Below, in pieces: positions 11,818 through 23,560 of a stretch of DNA of 64,000 nt. The stretch lies in NCBI GenBank assembly GCA_961205875.1, contig OY540812.1, positions 20,460,001-20,524,000 of the forward strand, written 5' to 3'. Positions within the stretch are counted from its first letter, which is position 1, and every line of letters begins with the position of its first letter. Position numbers and translations under genes: made by a program. Below the pieces are notes generated by a model, which searched no databases, had not been told where the DNA came from, and saw only the letters and a list, made by a program, of their open reading frames with translations. Source of the DNA: Sialis fuliginosa (taxonomy: Eukaryota; Arthropoda; Insecta; Megaloptera; Sialidae).

Positions 11818-13729
11818 ATGAGCGAATTAATTAAATTAAAAAAGCAACGGCAGCTTGCAAAATCCGCAATCTCAAGGATTGAAACGGCAATCAATAAATA
11901 CGAATTACTATTAAAAGAAGGGCTACAATTTAATATTCATGAAATATCTGTACGAGAAAATACGCTTAACATAAGTTTTGAAAATTTTAATTCCATACAA
12001 AATGAAATTGAAATATCTCATACAGATGCAACTGAAATTGATTCCCTTGAAAAAGAACGGTTAGAAACTGAAGAAAAGTACTTCAAAATTTTAGCCAAAA
12101 TTCAAAATTTTAATTCAAATAAAAACAATTCGATAGGTTCTATTCCTAATAATACAAACATTAATCATAATCAAACACCCAATTATACAAAATTACCTAA
12201 TATTGAAATTCCTGTATTCGATGGTAATGATATTAGTAAATATAGACCATTCATTGATTTATTTACAGCACTAATACTAACCAACCCTACTTTATCAAAT
12301 GTTCAAAAATTATACTACTTAAGAAACTATCTAAAGGGAGAAGCACATGCATTAATAGTTAATCTTCCATTAACTAACGAATCATTCGAAGCTTCATTAA
12401 ATATTTTAGATAAAAGGTATAATAATAAATATAGTATTATAAATGCTCATTTAAAATTATTATTAGAAACTCCGAATTTGATAAAGGGGAATGCAAAACA
12501 TTTACGCGATTTCATAAGTAATATTAAACAACAAGTTGATTGTTTAAAAACATTAGGGCAACCAGTACAGTATTGGGACACATTATTATTGTTTATATTA
12601 ATTCAAAAATTAGATATATACACAAATAGGGCATATCAATTAGAAAAAGATATTGCTGAAGAACCTAATGTCGAAAAGTTTTTAAATTTCTTAGAACATA
12701 GAGCTAATGCTCTAGAATTTGTAGAAGAATCTTCTACTAGTAATAAGCAAAAGCCAAAAACTTGCTTATTAGCAAACATTAAATCAAAAAATACAAAATC
12801 ATGGCAATGCTCGTTTTGTAATTCAAATCATTATCATCCAATTTATAGGTGTGATAAATTTCAAAATGATTCATTAGCTGAAAAATATAATTATATAAAT
12901 AAAAATAATTTATGTAAAAACTGTTTAAATAAACATAGCGGTAAATGCAGAAAAACAACATGTAAATATTGTAATAAATATCATCATTCTTTATTACATA
13001 ATAACACATCAAATAATGAAAGTGACGGTAATTTAAAACAAAGTGTATCTGATAATAATAATACCGAAATCATACGTACGGTATTAATTAATTACAATAC
13101 AACTAAACATACTATTTTACCTACTGCAAAAATAGCAGTCAAAAATTCATTAGGCGAATCTATAATCGTTCGAGCTCTCTTTGATGGAGGCTCACAAATA
13201 TCTTTCATTACTAAAGAATTATTTAAAAAATTAAATTTAAATTCTTATAATCAAAATATTAATATTACTTGTTTAAATGGCAATCAAACGTCAATTAATG
13301 AATCGGTAAAATTACAAATCAATTCTCTTTGTTTTAATTATTCAACATTCATTGATTGTGCGATTGTACAAGAAATTACTTCACATTTGCCACATATTCA
13401 GTTTAACACTGAAACTATGAACATTCCTAAAAATATTAATTTGGCTGATGATACTTTTAATATCCCAGGTGAAATATCATTATTGTTAGGTGCCGATATT
13501 TATTACAAAATTATTCTTGGTAATATAATTAAATTAAATGCACATCAACCCATTCTGCAAAAAACATTATTCGGGTATGTAGTATGCGGTCCGATACCAA
13601 TATCTACCAATGATGATATATCTGAAAATTGTAATAACGCAGTAACAATGCTGGTAAATACTGATCAGAAATTAGAAAATTTACTAACCAAATTTTGGGA
13701 ATCCGAAGAAGTATCAGCTGATTTAAATA
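11818..13729 (+). CDS. Bel/Pao gag-protease coding region
   Basis: The ATG at 11818 opens a long frame with the Bel/Pao gag layout. There is an N-terminal charged, coiled-coil-like region (about residues 1-105), then a DUF1759-type capsid region (about 126-300). Cysteine/histidine zinc-binding knuckles follow (from about 327). A retropepsin-like aspartic protease has its active-site DGG near residue 455, followed by a DUF1758-type region. Capsid and protease activities belong to the element's own replication cycle. The frame then runs into the nested DNA element that begins at 13730; the tail beyond that point is not retroelement sequence. Confidence 0.85.
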
Positions 13730-14722
13730 CACTCACGGAAAAAATTAAAGGACCACTTTTATTTTTCGAAAAAATTGCTCATTTTCAAAGTAATGCCGAT
13801 AGGTCAAATATGATCCATTTTTTACTTATAGGATATGAAAATTGAAGGAAATTTTATCATCTTTTCGAATTTAGGGGTATATTTGTTTTATTAAACTTAT
13901 TATTGTGACCAAATCGCGGTTTAATAAAAAATAAAAAAATTGATTTTTTTTTGCAATTTTGAAAGATACCCACGGGGATGTTAAATTTTTTTTCTAAAAT
14001 TTCAAGATAACCATTTTGTAGGAAATTTGTTCAGCTTTAAAACGCTTTTTCAAATTTGTTTTATAATTTTTTGGTGTTACGATATTCGAGTTTGAATGAA
14101 AAAAGTACCAAAAAGTTTTAAACGACCATAAAGGGCCTAATGTTAGTCGCACAGAAAAGAAAAAAAAAGAATATTAAAGCTTAAATAATCACCTATTGTC
14201 TAGTAGCATTTATAAAATGTTTAATTTTAACCTAACCCTTCAAATACGAAAAACAAAACAGTGTTCGAATTTAAATAATCCTGTAAAAATAACCTTTTTT
14301 TAATTATAGACCTAATGTTTAAAATGTATCCAGAAATTAAGTTCTATCAAAGAATATGAAAATTAGACTTATTACCTTCTATGTGAACAAAGGTTCCAGT
14401 ACAAATCTTTTAATTTGGCTGAGAAATTGCATCTTGTATTTATTGTATACGTTTAGGATTTGACCGTACTTTTTATAACAATTTTTTCTTTGGGATTTTT
14501 TTTTCGAATAACAATCAATTTTTGAGAAAAATTGTAAGAAGGAAAAAGTTTTTCTTTCTTGTTAAAGAATATTCATAATTTTTTTCAGATGTTTTATATC
14601 AATATTATGGGATTAAATTTATTTTTAATAGGGTACTTTTTCATTCAAACTTGAATATCTTGGCATCAAAAAATGTGACAATCATTTTTTAAAAAGCATT
14701 TTGAAGCTGAGAAAATTTACTA
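13730..14722 (+). repeat. Left terminal inverted repeat of nested element
   Basis: It matches 18806-19798 in reverse complement over its whole length with only scattered substitutions. The inner limit is at GAGAAAATTTACTA. Confidence 0.85.
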
Positions 14723-15190
14723 ATAGTTCAGGAAACTTGTGCAAAAGTTCCAAATAATTCCAATAGTTCAGGGATTTTTCATGGATTTAGAGATAGTTGT
14801 GAGGAGTATTTTCTGAAAAGTCCCCATTCCTAGGTGTTGAGCAAACCCTACAATAAGGGTTGAAAGAAACAATTTTGAGTGTTTATAAAAATCGGAATAT
14901 CTCCGAAATGATAAATACTACACATATGCAATTAGGCCCAAATGACGCAGAACTAAGTTCTTTATAGATACAGAGAACATTTTTTTAAATGTGGTCCCGT
15001 TAACTATGCTAAATTTGCAGTTAAACATTAAAAATATATATAATTCCATCTTGTATCACAAATATAAACTACTTTGCGGGCCCAAATTAAAAAAATATGT
15101 TATTTTTGTCTGTGCGCAATTTAATTTCGCGTCATTTGAGCCTAATTGCAAATTTGTACTATGTACCATACAGGAGATATGTTTTTTTTA
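14723..15190. repeat. Subterminal region of nested element with inverted copies
   Basis: About 14,723-14,960 reappears inverted and more diverged at about 17,330-17,560; shared blocks include AAAGTCCCCATTC and CAAATGACGCAGAA. A smaller inverted pair around CAATTAGGCCCAAATGACGC / GCGTCATTTGAGCC lies at about 14,930-15,150. The 66-codon frame at 14991-15191 has no recognisable domain. Confidence 0.6.
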
Positions 15191-16079
15191 ATTTCAAAAC
15201 TTAGAAAAATTGTTGGTTAAAACAGTAGTAGTCAGAGTAACGAACAATTTCATAAATAGTCCAGTAATTTTAGATATAAATGCACTCAATCTGGGAAAAA
15301 AATAGCAGTTAGCTGAATTTTTGTATACACCTTCGTTACAGTGTTATAAATAACGTGTAAAAAGTCCCCAACGATATCGTGTCAGCGTTGCGAGATATTG
15401 AAGGTCTAACGTGACGAAAAACAGTTATTAACGAATATCTCGCTTCCTATTACTCGGAGGTCAATAAGGGTTATTATATAAATGATGTGTTATAAAATTC
15501 TTAAGAAAAAAGGTTTTTTCCATTTTTAAAAAGAAACAACCGTTCTCGTGGTAGAGCGCGGAGAAAGTATGGCTATATATTTGCATACGGTATGTCGCAC
15601 TCTATGGCAATTGACTATTTTCATATGACTAGTTGTACGTGAAAAAATTACAGGACAAAAATTAAAGAGTAACAAATAATCTATAAGGTGTGTCATTCGG
15701 ATATATTAAAAAAACATTTTTAATCAATTTTAATCACATTTAGTAGAACTACAAACATAGCGATTTATGAAAATTTACCATTCTTGTTCAATTTTGTGTT
15801 CAAAATCCACGCCTAAGCTTTTTCAAAGTTTTTTAATGGTTCTACTAAAATAAGCTTAGGACATATTGAGTAGAAAAGAGAGAAAAAATGTGTTAAATTG
15901 ACCTGCATTTAACAATAGGTACGTCAAAAATTAAAAAATCGAAAAAAAAATTATTTTATTATAAAATGCACCCTTTATAAAATTTTATGTGTACTTATGT
16001 TATAAATATGACTAAACAGTAAAATTATAAATATTTTTAGGCTAAAAACATGTTGTCCGTGCGATTCTTTTTTGTAATA
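15191..16079. other. Interior of nested element, unassigned
   Basis: AT-rich, no coding signal. A somewhat less AT-rich patch near 15,540-15,620 has no identifiable function. Confidence 0.4.
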
Positions 16080-16400
16080 TTATAATTTTAAAACATTTGA
16101 TTTTAAATAATTTCGCTTTGTAAAAACAAGTTTGTAAGTTCTTTAGTTAAGAATCTTAAGGAAACCTACCAAAACGTACCGTAAAAAAATCACTAAAAAC
16201 CAAAACTAATAATATCGATATAATTTTTTGCTCTACACTTACAATTAGATACATATAGGGATATTTGTGAAAATATTCATTTATGTATTAAAATAAAATA
16301 ATGTAATAACATGTATAAGTATCATTTCATTTGAATGTTTATATGGAGCTGTGTTAATTAATAAATTAAGCTGTGTTTTTCTTCCCTGGGCTATAGTAAC
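16080..16400 (+). repeat. Internal direct repeat of nested element, copy 1
   Basis: Shares an ordered series of blocks with about 18,190-18,485, including GTTCTTTAGTT, TATAAGTATCATTTC and TTTATATGGAGCTGTGTT. The two copies are diverged. Confidence 0.55.
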
Positions 16401-17097
16401 ATTTTCAGGCTAAAATATGAATACTAAGGCCTTATCGGTTTTACAGGATTAAAATGTAAGGATTGGGGTTCTCACATTAAGGTAATAAGAACATTAAATA
16501 TTATAGAATATGAAATAATTATGATTCCATACTATTAATGAATTAGTTGCTCCTTTATTTGTATGCCTTTTGTTTATAAAATAGATGGATCTATTGTACC
16601 TGTCTTGTTACGATCCTATAAAAATTGATCCAAGTATATTGTTTAGCTACTGAAATTAACTATTTAATATAGTTATATAGACACGCAAATATTTGTAGTG
16701 AATCGGTTAATTTTTCACAAATACCCGGACCGAAATTCCTCCCTAAACCGTTTCTAAAAATACACCATATAGTCTGTAATGTTGTTGAAGTAATACTTAT
16801 AATAATACTCTATAATATATTTAATGGAATATGTTCATAATTTGAATTTTTTACATCAATACTGTAATAGGAACGTATTTGTTCTGGTATACAGCAATGT
16901 AGTAGTTAAAAAAAAAAACCTTTTTTCCGTTACCACTGCATTAATCTTGATGTTTTTGGTTTTTATTAGACGTGAAAATTTATGATGTTTGAATAAGATT
17001 CTACAAAAAAATCTCGAAATAGCATCAGGGTCAACTAAAATCGAAAAAAATGCAAAAAAATGTTTTTTAGTTAACTATATTTTTTTAAAGTCACAAT

Positions 17098-17300
17098 GCT
17101 CCTTACGCTAGTACATAACTGATCTTAATAACCTTGATCTTATTTTATAGTAAATTATATTCTCTACAAAAAAAGTTATTACCATCGTGTTCGTAGAGTG
17201 AATATTTTCAAAGAAAAACGCGAAAAACCGTGGAAAATTGTGCCCCGTACGCCATTTATTTACGATGGCAACGATATCACCGCTTAGGTTAGTCACAATT
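17098..17300 (+). repeat. Internal tandem segment of nested element, copy 1
   Basis: About 200 bp is repeated in the same orientation at 17,637-17,840. Shared blocks include CTTGATCTTATTTTA and AAACGCGAAAAAC. The copies start about 540 bp apart and are diverged, so this duplication is older than the near-identical terminal repeats suggest. Confidence 0.6.
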
Positions 17301-17636
17301 AAAAAAATATATGTATATTATCTATGCAAAATTTAATTCTGCGTCATTTAAGGGTGATTGCAAATTGATTCTATGTACCGTTCAGGTGCTATTTCAGTTT
17401 TTATAATCTCTTAAGCTGTTTCTTCCAACCATGATTGCAGGGTTGGCTCAACACTTAAGAATGGGGACTTTTACGAAAATACTCCTCACAACTAATTCTA
17501 AAACCCTGGAAAGTTTCATAACTATTGGAATTATTTAGTACTTTTGCACAGTATTTCTAAATTAATAGTATTGAGACTGAAATAAAATTGAAAATATTGT
17601 AAAAAAATTACATTTCGTTCACTATTTTTTCAAAAA

Positions 17637-17840
17637 CCCAGCCCTCCTAACATTAATATTTAACCGATCTCAATGTTCTTGATCTTATTTTAAAGAAAAT
17701 TATATGCTCTATAAGAAAAGATATTTGCTATGTTTTCGTAGAACGTACGGTTTCAGATAAAAACGCGAAAAACTGTAGAAAATTGTGACCCATTCGCCAT
17801 TTTTTTAAGATGGCGACGGTAGCACAACTCGGATCAACTT
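17637..17840 (+). repeat. Internal tandem segment of nested element, copy 2
   Basis: Direct copy of 17,098-17,300 (see that entry). Confidence 0.6.
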
Positions 17841-18189
17841 GAACATTTTGGAGAATAACCAGAGTCATTAGTAGAACATTTTTACCAAAAATCATTTTGG
17901 TCCGAATTAGTTTCCGATAGTTGTTTAAATTTATGTTTATTTGACTTGACTAATAATGTGTATAGCAAATTTAAATATCTTCTCCCAGGCAGGTAAATAA
18001 ATTTTTCGGGGTAATTTTAAAACTTGGTTTTTGGACAGAAAGGTTCATTTAAATGACTAAACAAAAAAGAATATTTTCTTTTCAAATGTACCTATGTAAG
18101 AACCTAAAGAGAGTACCTCCATTTTGATTTTTTTTAAATATTCGACATAATATGCATTTTTAAGTATTTGTACTATAAAAGACATAACA

Positions 18190-18485
18190 TAATAAATTAT
18201 ATTCATTTAAATCATTCGATTTTAAACAATTTAGGTCTATGAAAAAAGTTTGTCAGTTCTTTAGTTCAAAAGATACAACCATATTAAGAAAGCACTTCAT
18301 TAAAAAAAAAATACCAAAAACCAAAATTAAAATAAGTGTATCTTTTTTTGCTCAACACCTACATATGGGGATATTTCTGAAAAGATGCATCTAAGTACTG
18401 GGAACAATATGTATAAGTATCATTTCTATTGGAATTATTTAGAAGTTTATATGGAGCTGTGTTTTTGTTTCCTGAACTATAAATG
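18190..18485 (+). repeat. Internal direct repeat of nested element, copy 2
   Basis: Direct, diverged copy of 16,080-16,400. It ends beside the small foldback at 18,480-18,805. Confidence 0.55.
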
Positions 18486-18805
18486 ATGAACATCATGGAA
18501 GTTTGAAAAAAAAATAATCATACATCCCCGTGTGAAACTTCCATAATAACAAAAAATTTCAATTTTTAATTTCTGTCAACTGCGTGTGGTCATGAAAAAA
18601 CGTTCAACAACATATTAAAGACTCTTGATTTCGACAGTTAAATTAATTTTCATTGAATTTTCACCGCTTATTTGTTCAAAGTAACTGAATTTTTTTGGTC
18701 CACACGTAGTTGACTAAAAAAAATTAATTATTTATTTGCAGTTATAGAAATTTCACACGGGGATGTATGATTATTTTTTTTCAAAAATCCATGATATTCA
18801 TCATT
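18480..18805. repeat. Small foldback inside nested element
   Basis: AAATGATGAACATCATGGA...CATCCCCGTGTGAAA on the left is mirrored by TTTCACACGGGGATG...TCCATGATATTCATCATT on the right. It looks like a MITE-sized unit next to the right terminal repeat, and it shares the CACGGGGATGT block with that repeat and with the relic at 31,0xx. Confidence 0.6.
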
Positions 18806-19798
18806 TAGTAAATTTTCTCAGCTTCAAAATGCTTTTTAAAAAATGATTGTCACATTTTTTGATGCCAAGATATTCAAGTTTGAATGAAAAAGTACCCTAT
18901 TAAAAATAAATTTAATCCCATAATATTGATATAAAACATCTGAAAAAAATTATGTGTATTCTTTAACAAGAAAGAAAAACTTTTTCCTTCTTACAATTTT
19001 TCTCAAAAATTGATTGTTATTCGAAAAAAAAATCCCAAAGAAAAAATTGTTATAAAAAGTACGGTCAAATCCTAAACGTATACAAAAAATTCAAAATGCA
19101 ATTTCTCAGCCAAATTAAAATTTTTTTACTGGAACCTTTGTTCACATAGAAGGTAATAAGTCTAATTTTCATATTCTTTGATAGAACTTAATTTCTGGAT
19201 ACATTTTAAACATTAGGTCTATGATTAAAAAAAGGTTATTTTTACAGGATTATTTAAATTCGAACACTGTTTTGTTTTTCGTATTTGAAGGGTTAAGTTA
19301 AAATTAAACATTTTATAAATGCTACTAGACAATAGATGATTATTTAAGCTTTAATATTCTTTTTTTTTCTTTTCTGTGCGACTAACATTAGGCCCTTTAT
19401 GGTCGTTTAAAACTTTTTAGTACTTTTTTCATTCAAACTCGAATATCGTAACACCAAAAAATTATAAAACAAATTTGAAAAAGCGTTTTAAAGCTGAACA
19501 AATTTCCTACAAAATGATTATCTTGAAATTTTAGAAAAAAAATTTAACATCCCCGTGGGTATCTTTCAAAATTGCAAAAAAAAATCATTTTTTTTATTTT
19601 TTATTAAACCGCGATTTGGTCACAATAATAAGTTTAATAAAACAAATATACTTCTAAATTCGAAAAGATGATAAAATTTCCTACAATTTTCATATCCTAT
19701 AAGTAAAAAATGGATCATATTTGACCTATCGGCATTACTTTGAAAATGAGCAATTTTTTCGAAAAATAAAAGTGGTCCTTTAATTTTTTCCGTGAGTG
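18806..19798 (-). repeat. Right terminal inverted repeat of nested element
   Basis: Reverse complement of 13730-14722, nearly identical throughout. It ends in GTGAGTG before TA. Confidence 0.85.
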
Positions 19799-19910
19799 TA
19801 GTTCAAATAATAATGATATTTGCGAAAAAATATTTAAAAATACTACTATTCAAGTAGATGGCCGTTTTCAAGTTCATTTACCACTTAAGCGTAATTTAAA
19901 CGAACTTAAA

Positions 19911-22900
19911 ATGGGAGATTCTTTTAGCATAGCCGTAAAACGTTTTTATAATTTAGAACGTCGCTTTGCTTCAGATCCAGAATTGTTTAAAAACTATTCA
20001 AATTTCATTAATGAATACATTGAATTGGATCACGCAAAAGTGATACCTTTTAATCTTGCACATATTCGAGCAAATATAAATAACAATTATTTTTTACCTC
20101 ATCATCCTGTTATTCGTAATGATAAACGATCTACAAAAATAAGAGTTGTATTTGATGGTTCTATGTGTACAAAAAATAAAATATCGTTGAATCAAATAAT
20201 GTTCACAGGTCCAGTTGTTCAACCTGAACTTTTTGATATTTTAATACGTTTTCGAACATATAAATACGTATTCATTACTGATATTAAAAAAATGTATCGA
20301 CAAATAATGGTAGCCCCAGAGCATCATTGTTTGCAGCAAATAATTTGGAGAGAAAATCCAAATGATCTTTTAAAAATCATACAATTAACTAGAGTTACAT
20401 ATGGATTAAATTCTTCATCTTATTTAGCTACAAATTGTCTTAAACAATTATCAATACAGCAAACCGAAAAATATCCGTTAGCCTCAAAAGTATTATTAGA
20501 GAACACATATGTTGATGATATTTTAACGGGAGCTAATTCTCTCTCAGAGACAAAAAATCTTCAACAAGAATTAATCAATCTACTTGCCTTAGCTAATTTC
20601 GAATTACACAAATGGTCTGCAAATCATCCCGAATTACTTAAAGATATTCCTATAGAATTACAACATTTCGATGAAATCGAAATTTCTAATAAATCTAACG
20701 AAGCTATAATAAAAACATTAGGTCTTTCATTTGATATAAAATCTGATACATTTAAAATGTCAGGACCTTCTATAAATTTAGAAATTCCATACACAAAAAG
20801 AAAGGTACTCAGTTTCATAGCAAAATTTTATGACCCTCTAGGTTTTTGCGGACCAATAATTGTTTCAGCAAAAATATTTATACAAAAACTTTGGTCTAAG
20901 GGTCTTAGATGGGATGCACCTTTACCTAAAGATTTAGCTGATATTTGGGAAAAATTCGTGAATGAACTTTCAAATATGAATAGCATTAAACTTAAACGCT
21001 GTTTAGATTTTGATAACGCGATAAAAAGCGAATTAATAGGATTTGCAGATGCATGTCAAGTAGCATTTGGATGTTGCATTTATTTAAGAAATACATATAG
21101 CAACGGTTTAGTTCGCACTTACTTATTATGTGCAAAATCAAGGGTAGCTCCTATAAATAAGCAATTGACTATACCGAGACTAGAACTCAATAGTAGTCTT
21201 CTGCTTATAAAATTAATGCAGAAGGTCTATCAATCATTAAATAAAAATATTACAGGTGTATATTTACATTCTGATTCAAAAATTGTATTATCATGGATAT
21301 TATCTAATACACTAAAACTAGAAATATACGTTTCAAATAGAGTCGATCAAATACAAAAAACAAGTAAATTAATTGATGCACATTGGTTATATGTAAAATC
21401 AGAAAACAATCCTGCAGATTGTCTTTCAAGAGGATTAGATCCTCAGTTATTTATTGATCATAAACTTTGGTGGCAAGGTCCCGATTATATTAATGAGTCA
21501 TCATATGAATTCAAAAATAATATTTATAATAATGGGCAATTAAATGAACAAAACGATTCTAATTTGATTAACGAAAATGTCTTATGTTTGCATACAGTTA
21601 ATAAATTAAATATTATATTATTCAATAAATTTTCAAACATAAATAAACTACAAAGAATAGTAGCTTATTGTATTAGATTTAAAAATAATACTCTTAATAA
21701 AGCTAATAGGAAAACGGGTCCTTTAAAAGTAAAGGAGCTAAATTATTCTTTATTACTAATTATTAAATGTATACAAAATGAACATTTCCATGCGGAAATA
21801 AATGACATTAATAATAAAAGGGAACTACATGGTTCATTAAAAATGTTAAACCCTTTTATAGATAATACAGGTATTTTGCGCGTCGGTGGGAGACTTCAAA
21901 ATTCTATTTTAAAATTTGAGCAACGTCACCCAGCAATATTACCGTCTAAAAACTTTATAACAAGTCTTATTATTGAAAATGAGCATACAATGTTATTACA
22001 TGCAGGAATAAAATTAACTCTGACTAGCTTGAGACAACGATTTTGGATTGTGCAAGGAAATCGCGAAGTTAAAAGAATCATACACAAATGTATAAAATGC
22101 TTTAAAACAAAGGCAAAGGTTTCAACTCAATTAATGGGATCATTGCCTTTTGATAGAGTCAATATTGCACGACCTTTCCAAAAAATTGGAATTGATTTTG
22201 CCGGTCCTATTTCAATTAAACAATCCAAATTCAAAAAATCTCCAATCACAAAGGCGTATATCGCTCTTTTTGTATGTTTTACTACAAAGGCAATTCATAT
22301 TGAACTAATCACTAGTTTAGAAATTGACCATTTTTTGGCAGCATTCAAAAGATTTATAGGTAGACGCGGTTGTCCCACTATAATTTACAGCGATAATGGT
22401 TCTACATTCAAAGGTGCTAGAAATCATCTACGTGATATATATTCATTCTTTAATGCTAAAGGTAACATTGAAAAAATAGAAAACACCTTATCAAAACAAG
22501 GAATACAATGGAATTTTATTCCAGTATATTCTCCTAATTTTGGTGGTCTATGGGAAGCTGGAATTAAGTCTATTAAATTTCATTTAAAACGCGTTGTAGG
22601 CATAAGTAATTTTACATATGAAGAATTAAATACAATTTTAATTCAAATTGAATCAATTTTAAACTCACGGCCATTATGTCAAATAACTGATGATCCAAAT
22701 GACTTTGATTATTTAAGTCCAGGTCATTTTTTAATCGGTTGTCCTTTAACATCATTACCAGAAAGAGATATATCTGAATCAAAAACTAATCGTCTCAAAT
22801 ACTGGGAATTATGTACAAAATTGCAGCAACAATTTTGGAAAAGATGGCAAAAAGAATATTTAAATCAATTACAGAATAGACCTAAATGGCATAGTTCTTC

Positions 22901-23090
22901 AGTGAATTTAAAAATTGATCAACTGGTACTTATAAAAGACGATAACGCACCACCACAAACTTGGTTATTAGGTAGAATTATTAAACTAATCACAGGTTCT
23001 GACAAAAGGGCTCGTATAGCTGAAATAAAAACAAAAAAAGGAGATATAATTCGCTCCATTAGTAAGATAGCTCCATTGCCTATCGAATAA
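19911..23090 (+). CDS. Bel/Pao pol coding region (RT, RNase H, integrase)
   Basis: A 1,059-codon open region. It holds a reverse transcriptase with FITDIKKMYRQ and the catalytic YVDD near residue 199. A Bel-type RNase H follows (GFADA near 376, later LHSDS and NPADCLSRG). Next is an H2C2 zinc-binding integrase N-terminus (HAGIK near 696 to HKCIKC near 725). The DDE integrase core has GIDFAG near 759, YSDNGS near 826 and GLWEAG near 878. A Bel-type DUF5641-like C-terminus spans about 985-1059. The start given is the first ATG after the nested element and is not the biological start; retroelement coding signal begins at the edge of that insertion. The function is reverse transcription and integration of the element's own copy. 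Confidence 0.9.
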   Translation: MGDSFSIAVKRFYNLERRFASDPELFKNYSNFINEYIELDHAKVIPFNLAHIRANINNNYFLPHHPVIRNDKRSTKIRVVFDGSMCTKNKISLNQIMFTGPVVQPELFDILIRFRTYKYVFITDIKKMYRQIMVAPEHHCLQQIIWRENPNDLLKIIQLTRVTYGLNSSSYLATNCLKQLSIQQTEKYPLASKVLLENTYVDDILTGANSLSETKNLQQELINLLALANFELHKWSANHPELLKDIPIELQHFDEIEISNKSNEAIIKTLGLSFDIKSDTFKMSGPSINLEIPYTKRKVLSFIAKFYDPLGFCGPIIVSAKIFIQKLWSKGLRWDAPLPKDLADIWEKFVNELSNMNSIKLKRCLDFDNAIKSELIGFADACQVAFGCCIYLRNTYSNGLVRTYLLCAKSRVAPINKQLTIPRLELNSSLLLIKLMQKVYQSLNKNITGVYLHSDSKIVLSWILSNTLKLEIYVSNRVDQIQKTSKLIDAHWLYVKSENNPADCLSRGLDPQLFIDHKLWWQGPDYINESSYEFKNNIYNNGQLNEQNDSNLINENVLCLHTVNKLNIILFNKFSNINKLQRIVAYCIRFKNNTLNKANRKTGPLKVKELNYSLLLIIKCIQNEHFHAEINDINNKRELHGSLKMLNPFIDNTGILRVGGRLQNSILKFEQRHPAILPSKNFITSLIIENEHTMLLHAGIKLTLTSLRQRFWIVQGNREVKRIIHKCIKCFKTKAKVSTQLMGSLPFDRVNIARPFQKIGIDFAGPISIKQSKFKKSPITKAYIALFVCFTTKAIHIELITSLEIDHFLAAFKRFIGRRGCPTIIYSDNGSTFKGARNHLRDIYSFFNAKGNIEKIENTLSKQGIQWNFIPVYSPNFGGLWEAGIKSIKFHLKRVVGISNFTYEELNTILIQIESILNSRPLCQITDDPNDFDYLSPGHFLIGCPLTSLPERDISESKTNRLKYWELCTKLQQQFWKRWQKEYLNQLQNRPKWHSSSVNLKIDQLVLIKDDNAPPQTWLLGRIIKLITGSDKRARIAEIKTKKGDIIRSISKIAPLPIE

Positions 23091-23287
23091 AATATAAATA
23101 TGTTTATATGTTTAATATACTTTCATGTAGTATATTAATTATTATTATTTCTTAGAAAAATCATTTATGATAAATCAAACGATTTAAACAAAAACAATTA
23201 TTCTAACAATACAATAAAATATTGTAATTGTATTAAATTCACATTACACTAAACTATTCTTTACATTTTTGTCGAGCGCTGCAGTTA
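23091..23287 (+). other. Bel/Pao 3' untranslated segment
   Basis: Non-coding stretch between pol and the right LTR. A clear polypurine tract immediately before the LTR is not visible; the last bases are GTCGAGCGCTGCAGTTA. Confidence 0.6.
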
Positions 23288-23555
23288 TGTTAACGATAAC
23301 ATGTTTTAGTAGATTGCTTTGCATTAATTATTAAATTAAATAGAAGTCTATGAAAAACAATATAGTAATCAACAAAAATAAAATATATTCAAGATCAATA
23401 AAATTATTGTGATTATAAAAAAGATCAATAAAATCATTATTAATTATTCTCATAACTCAACAACTGTTACAAATTATTTAAAGCAAAAGAAATACAGTCC
23501 ACTAATAAAAGAATACAAATAATAACTGTGTTGGAATTCATTACCAGCCCCAACA
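23288..23555 (+). repeat. Right LTR of Bel/Pao element
   Basis: 268-bp direct copy of the left LTR, followed by the GACAT target duplication at 23556-23560. Confidence 0.95.
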
Positions 23556-23560
23556 GACAT

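Larger units (their letters stand above)
13730..19798. mobile_element. 6,069-bp DNA element with 993-bp terminal inverted repeats, nested in Bel/Pao
   Basis: Ends read CACTCACGGAAAAAATTAAA and the inverted TTTTTTCCGTGAGTG, each flanked by TA (13728-13729 and 19799-19800). TA duplications and CACT-type ends fit the Tc1/mariner group by analogy. The terminal inverted repeats are about 993 bp and nearly identical. The interior of about 4.1 kb has further inverted and direct duplications, and no open frame longer than 66 codons, so no transposase is visible and the element must be mobilised in trans. It interrupts Bel/Pao coding sequence and is therefore younger than that insertion. A diverged one-arm relative is at about 30,985-31,787. 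Confidence 0.85.
10819..23560 (+). mobile_element. Bel/Pao LTR retrotransposon (split by a nested DNA element)
   Basis: The element is bounded by direct LTRs (10824-11090 and 23288-23555) beginning TGTTAACGAT and ending CCAGCCCCAACA. A 5-bp target duplication, GACAT, lies on both sides (10819-10823 and 23556-23560). The protein signatures identify Bel/Pao: a gag with a DUF1759-like region, zinc knuckles and an aspartic protease, then reverse transcriptase (YVDD), RNase H, zinc-binding integrase and a Bel-type C-terminal domain. Total span is about 12.7 kb, of which 6.07 kb is a nested DNA element, so the retrotransposon itself is about 6.7 kb. It is broken, chiefly by that insertion. The LTRs differ at about two positions, so the insertion is recent. 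Confidence 0.95.
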
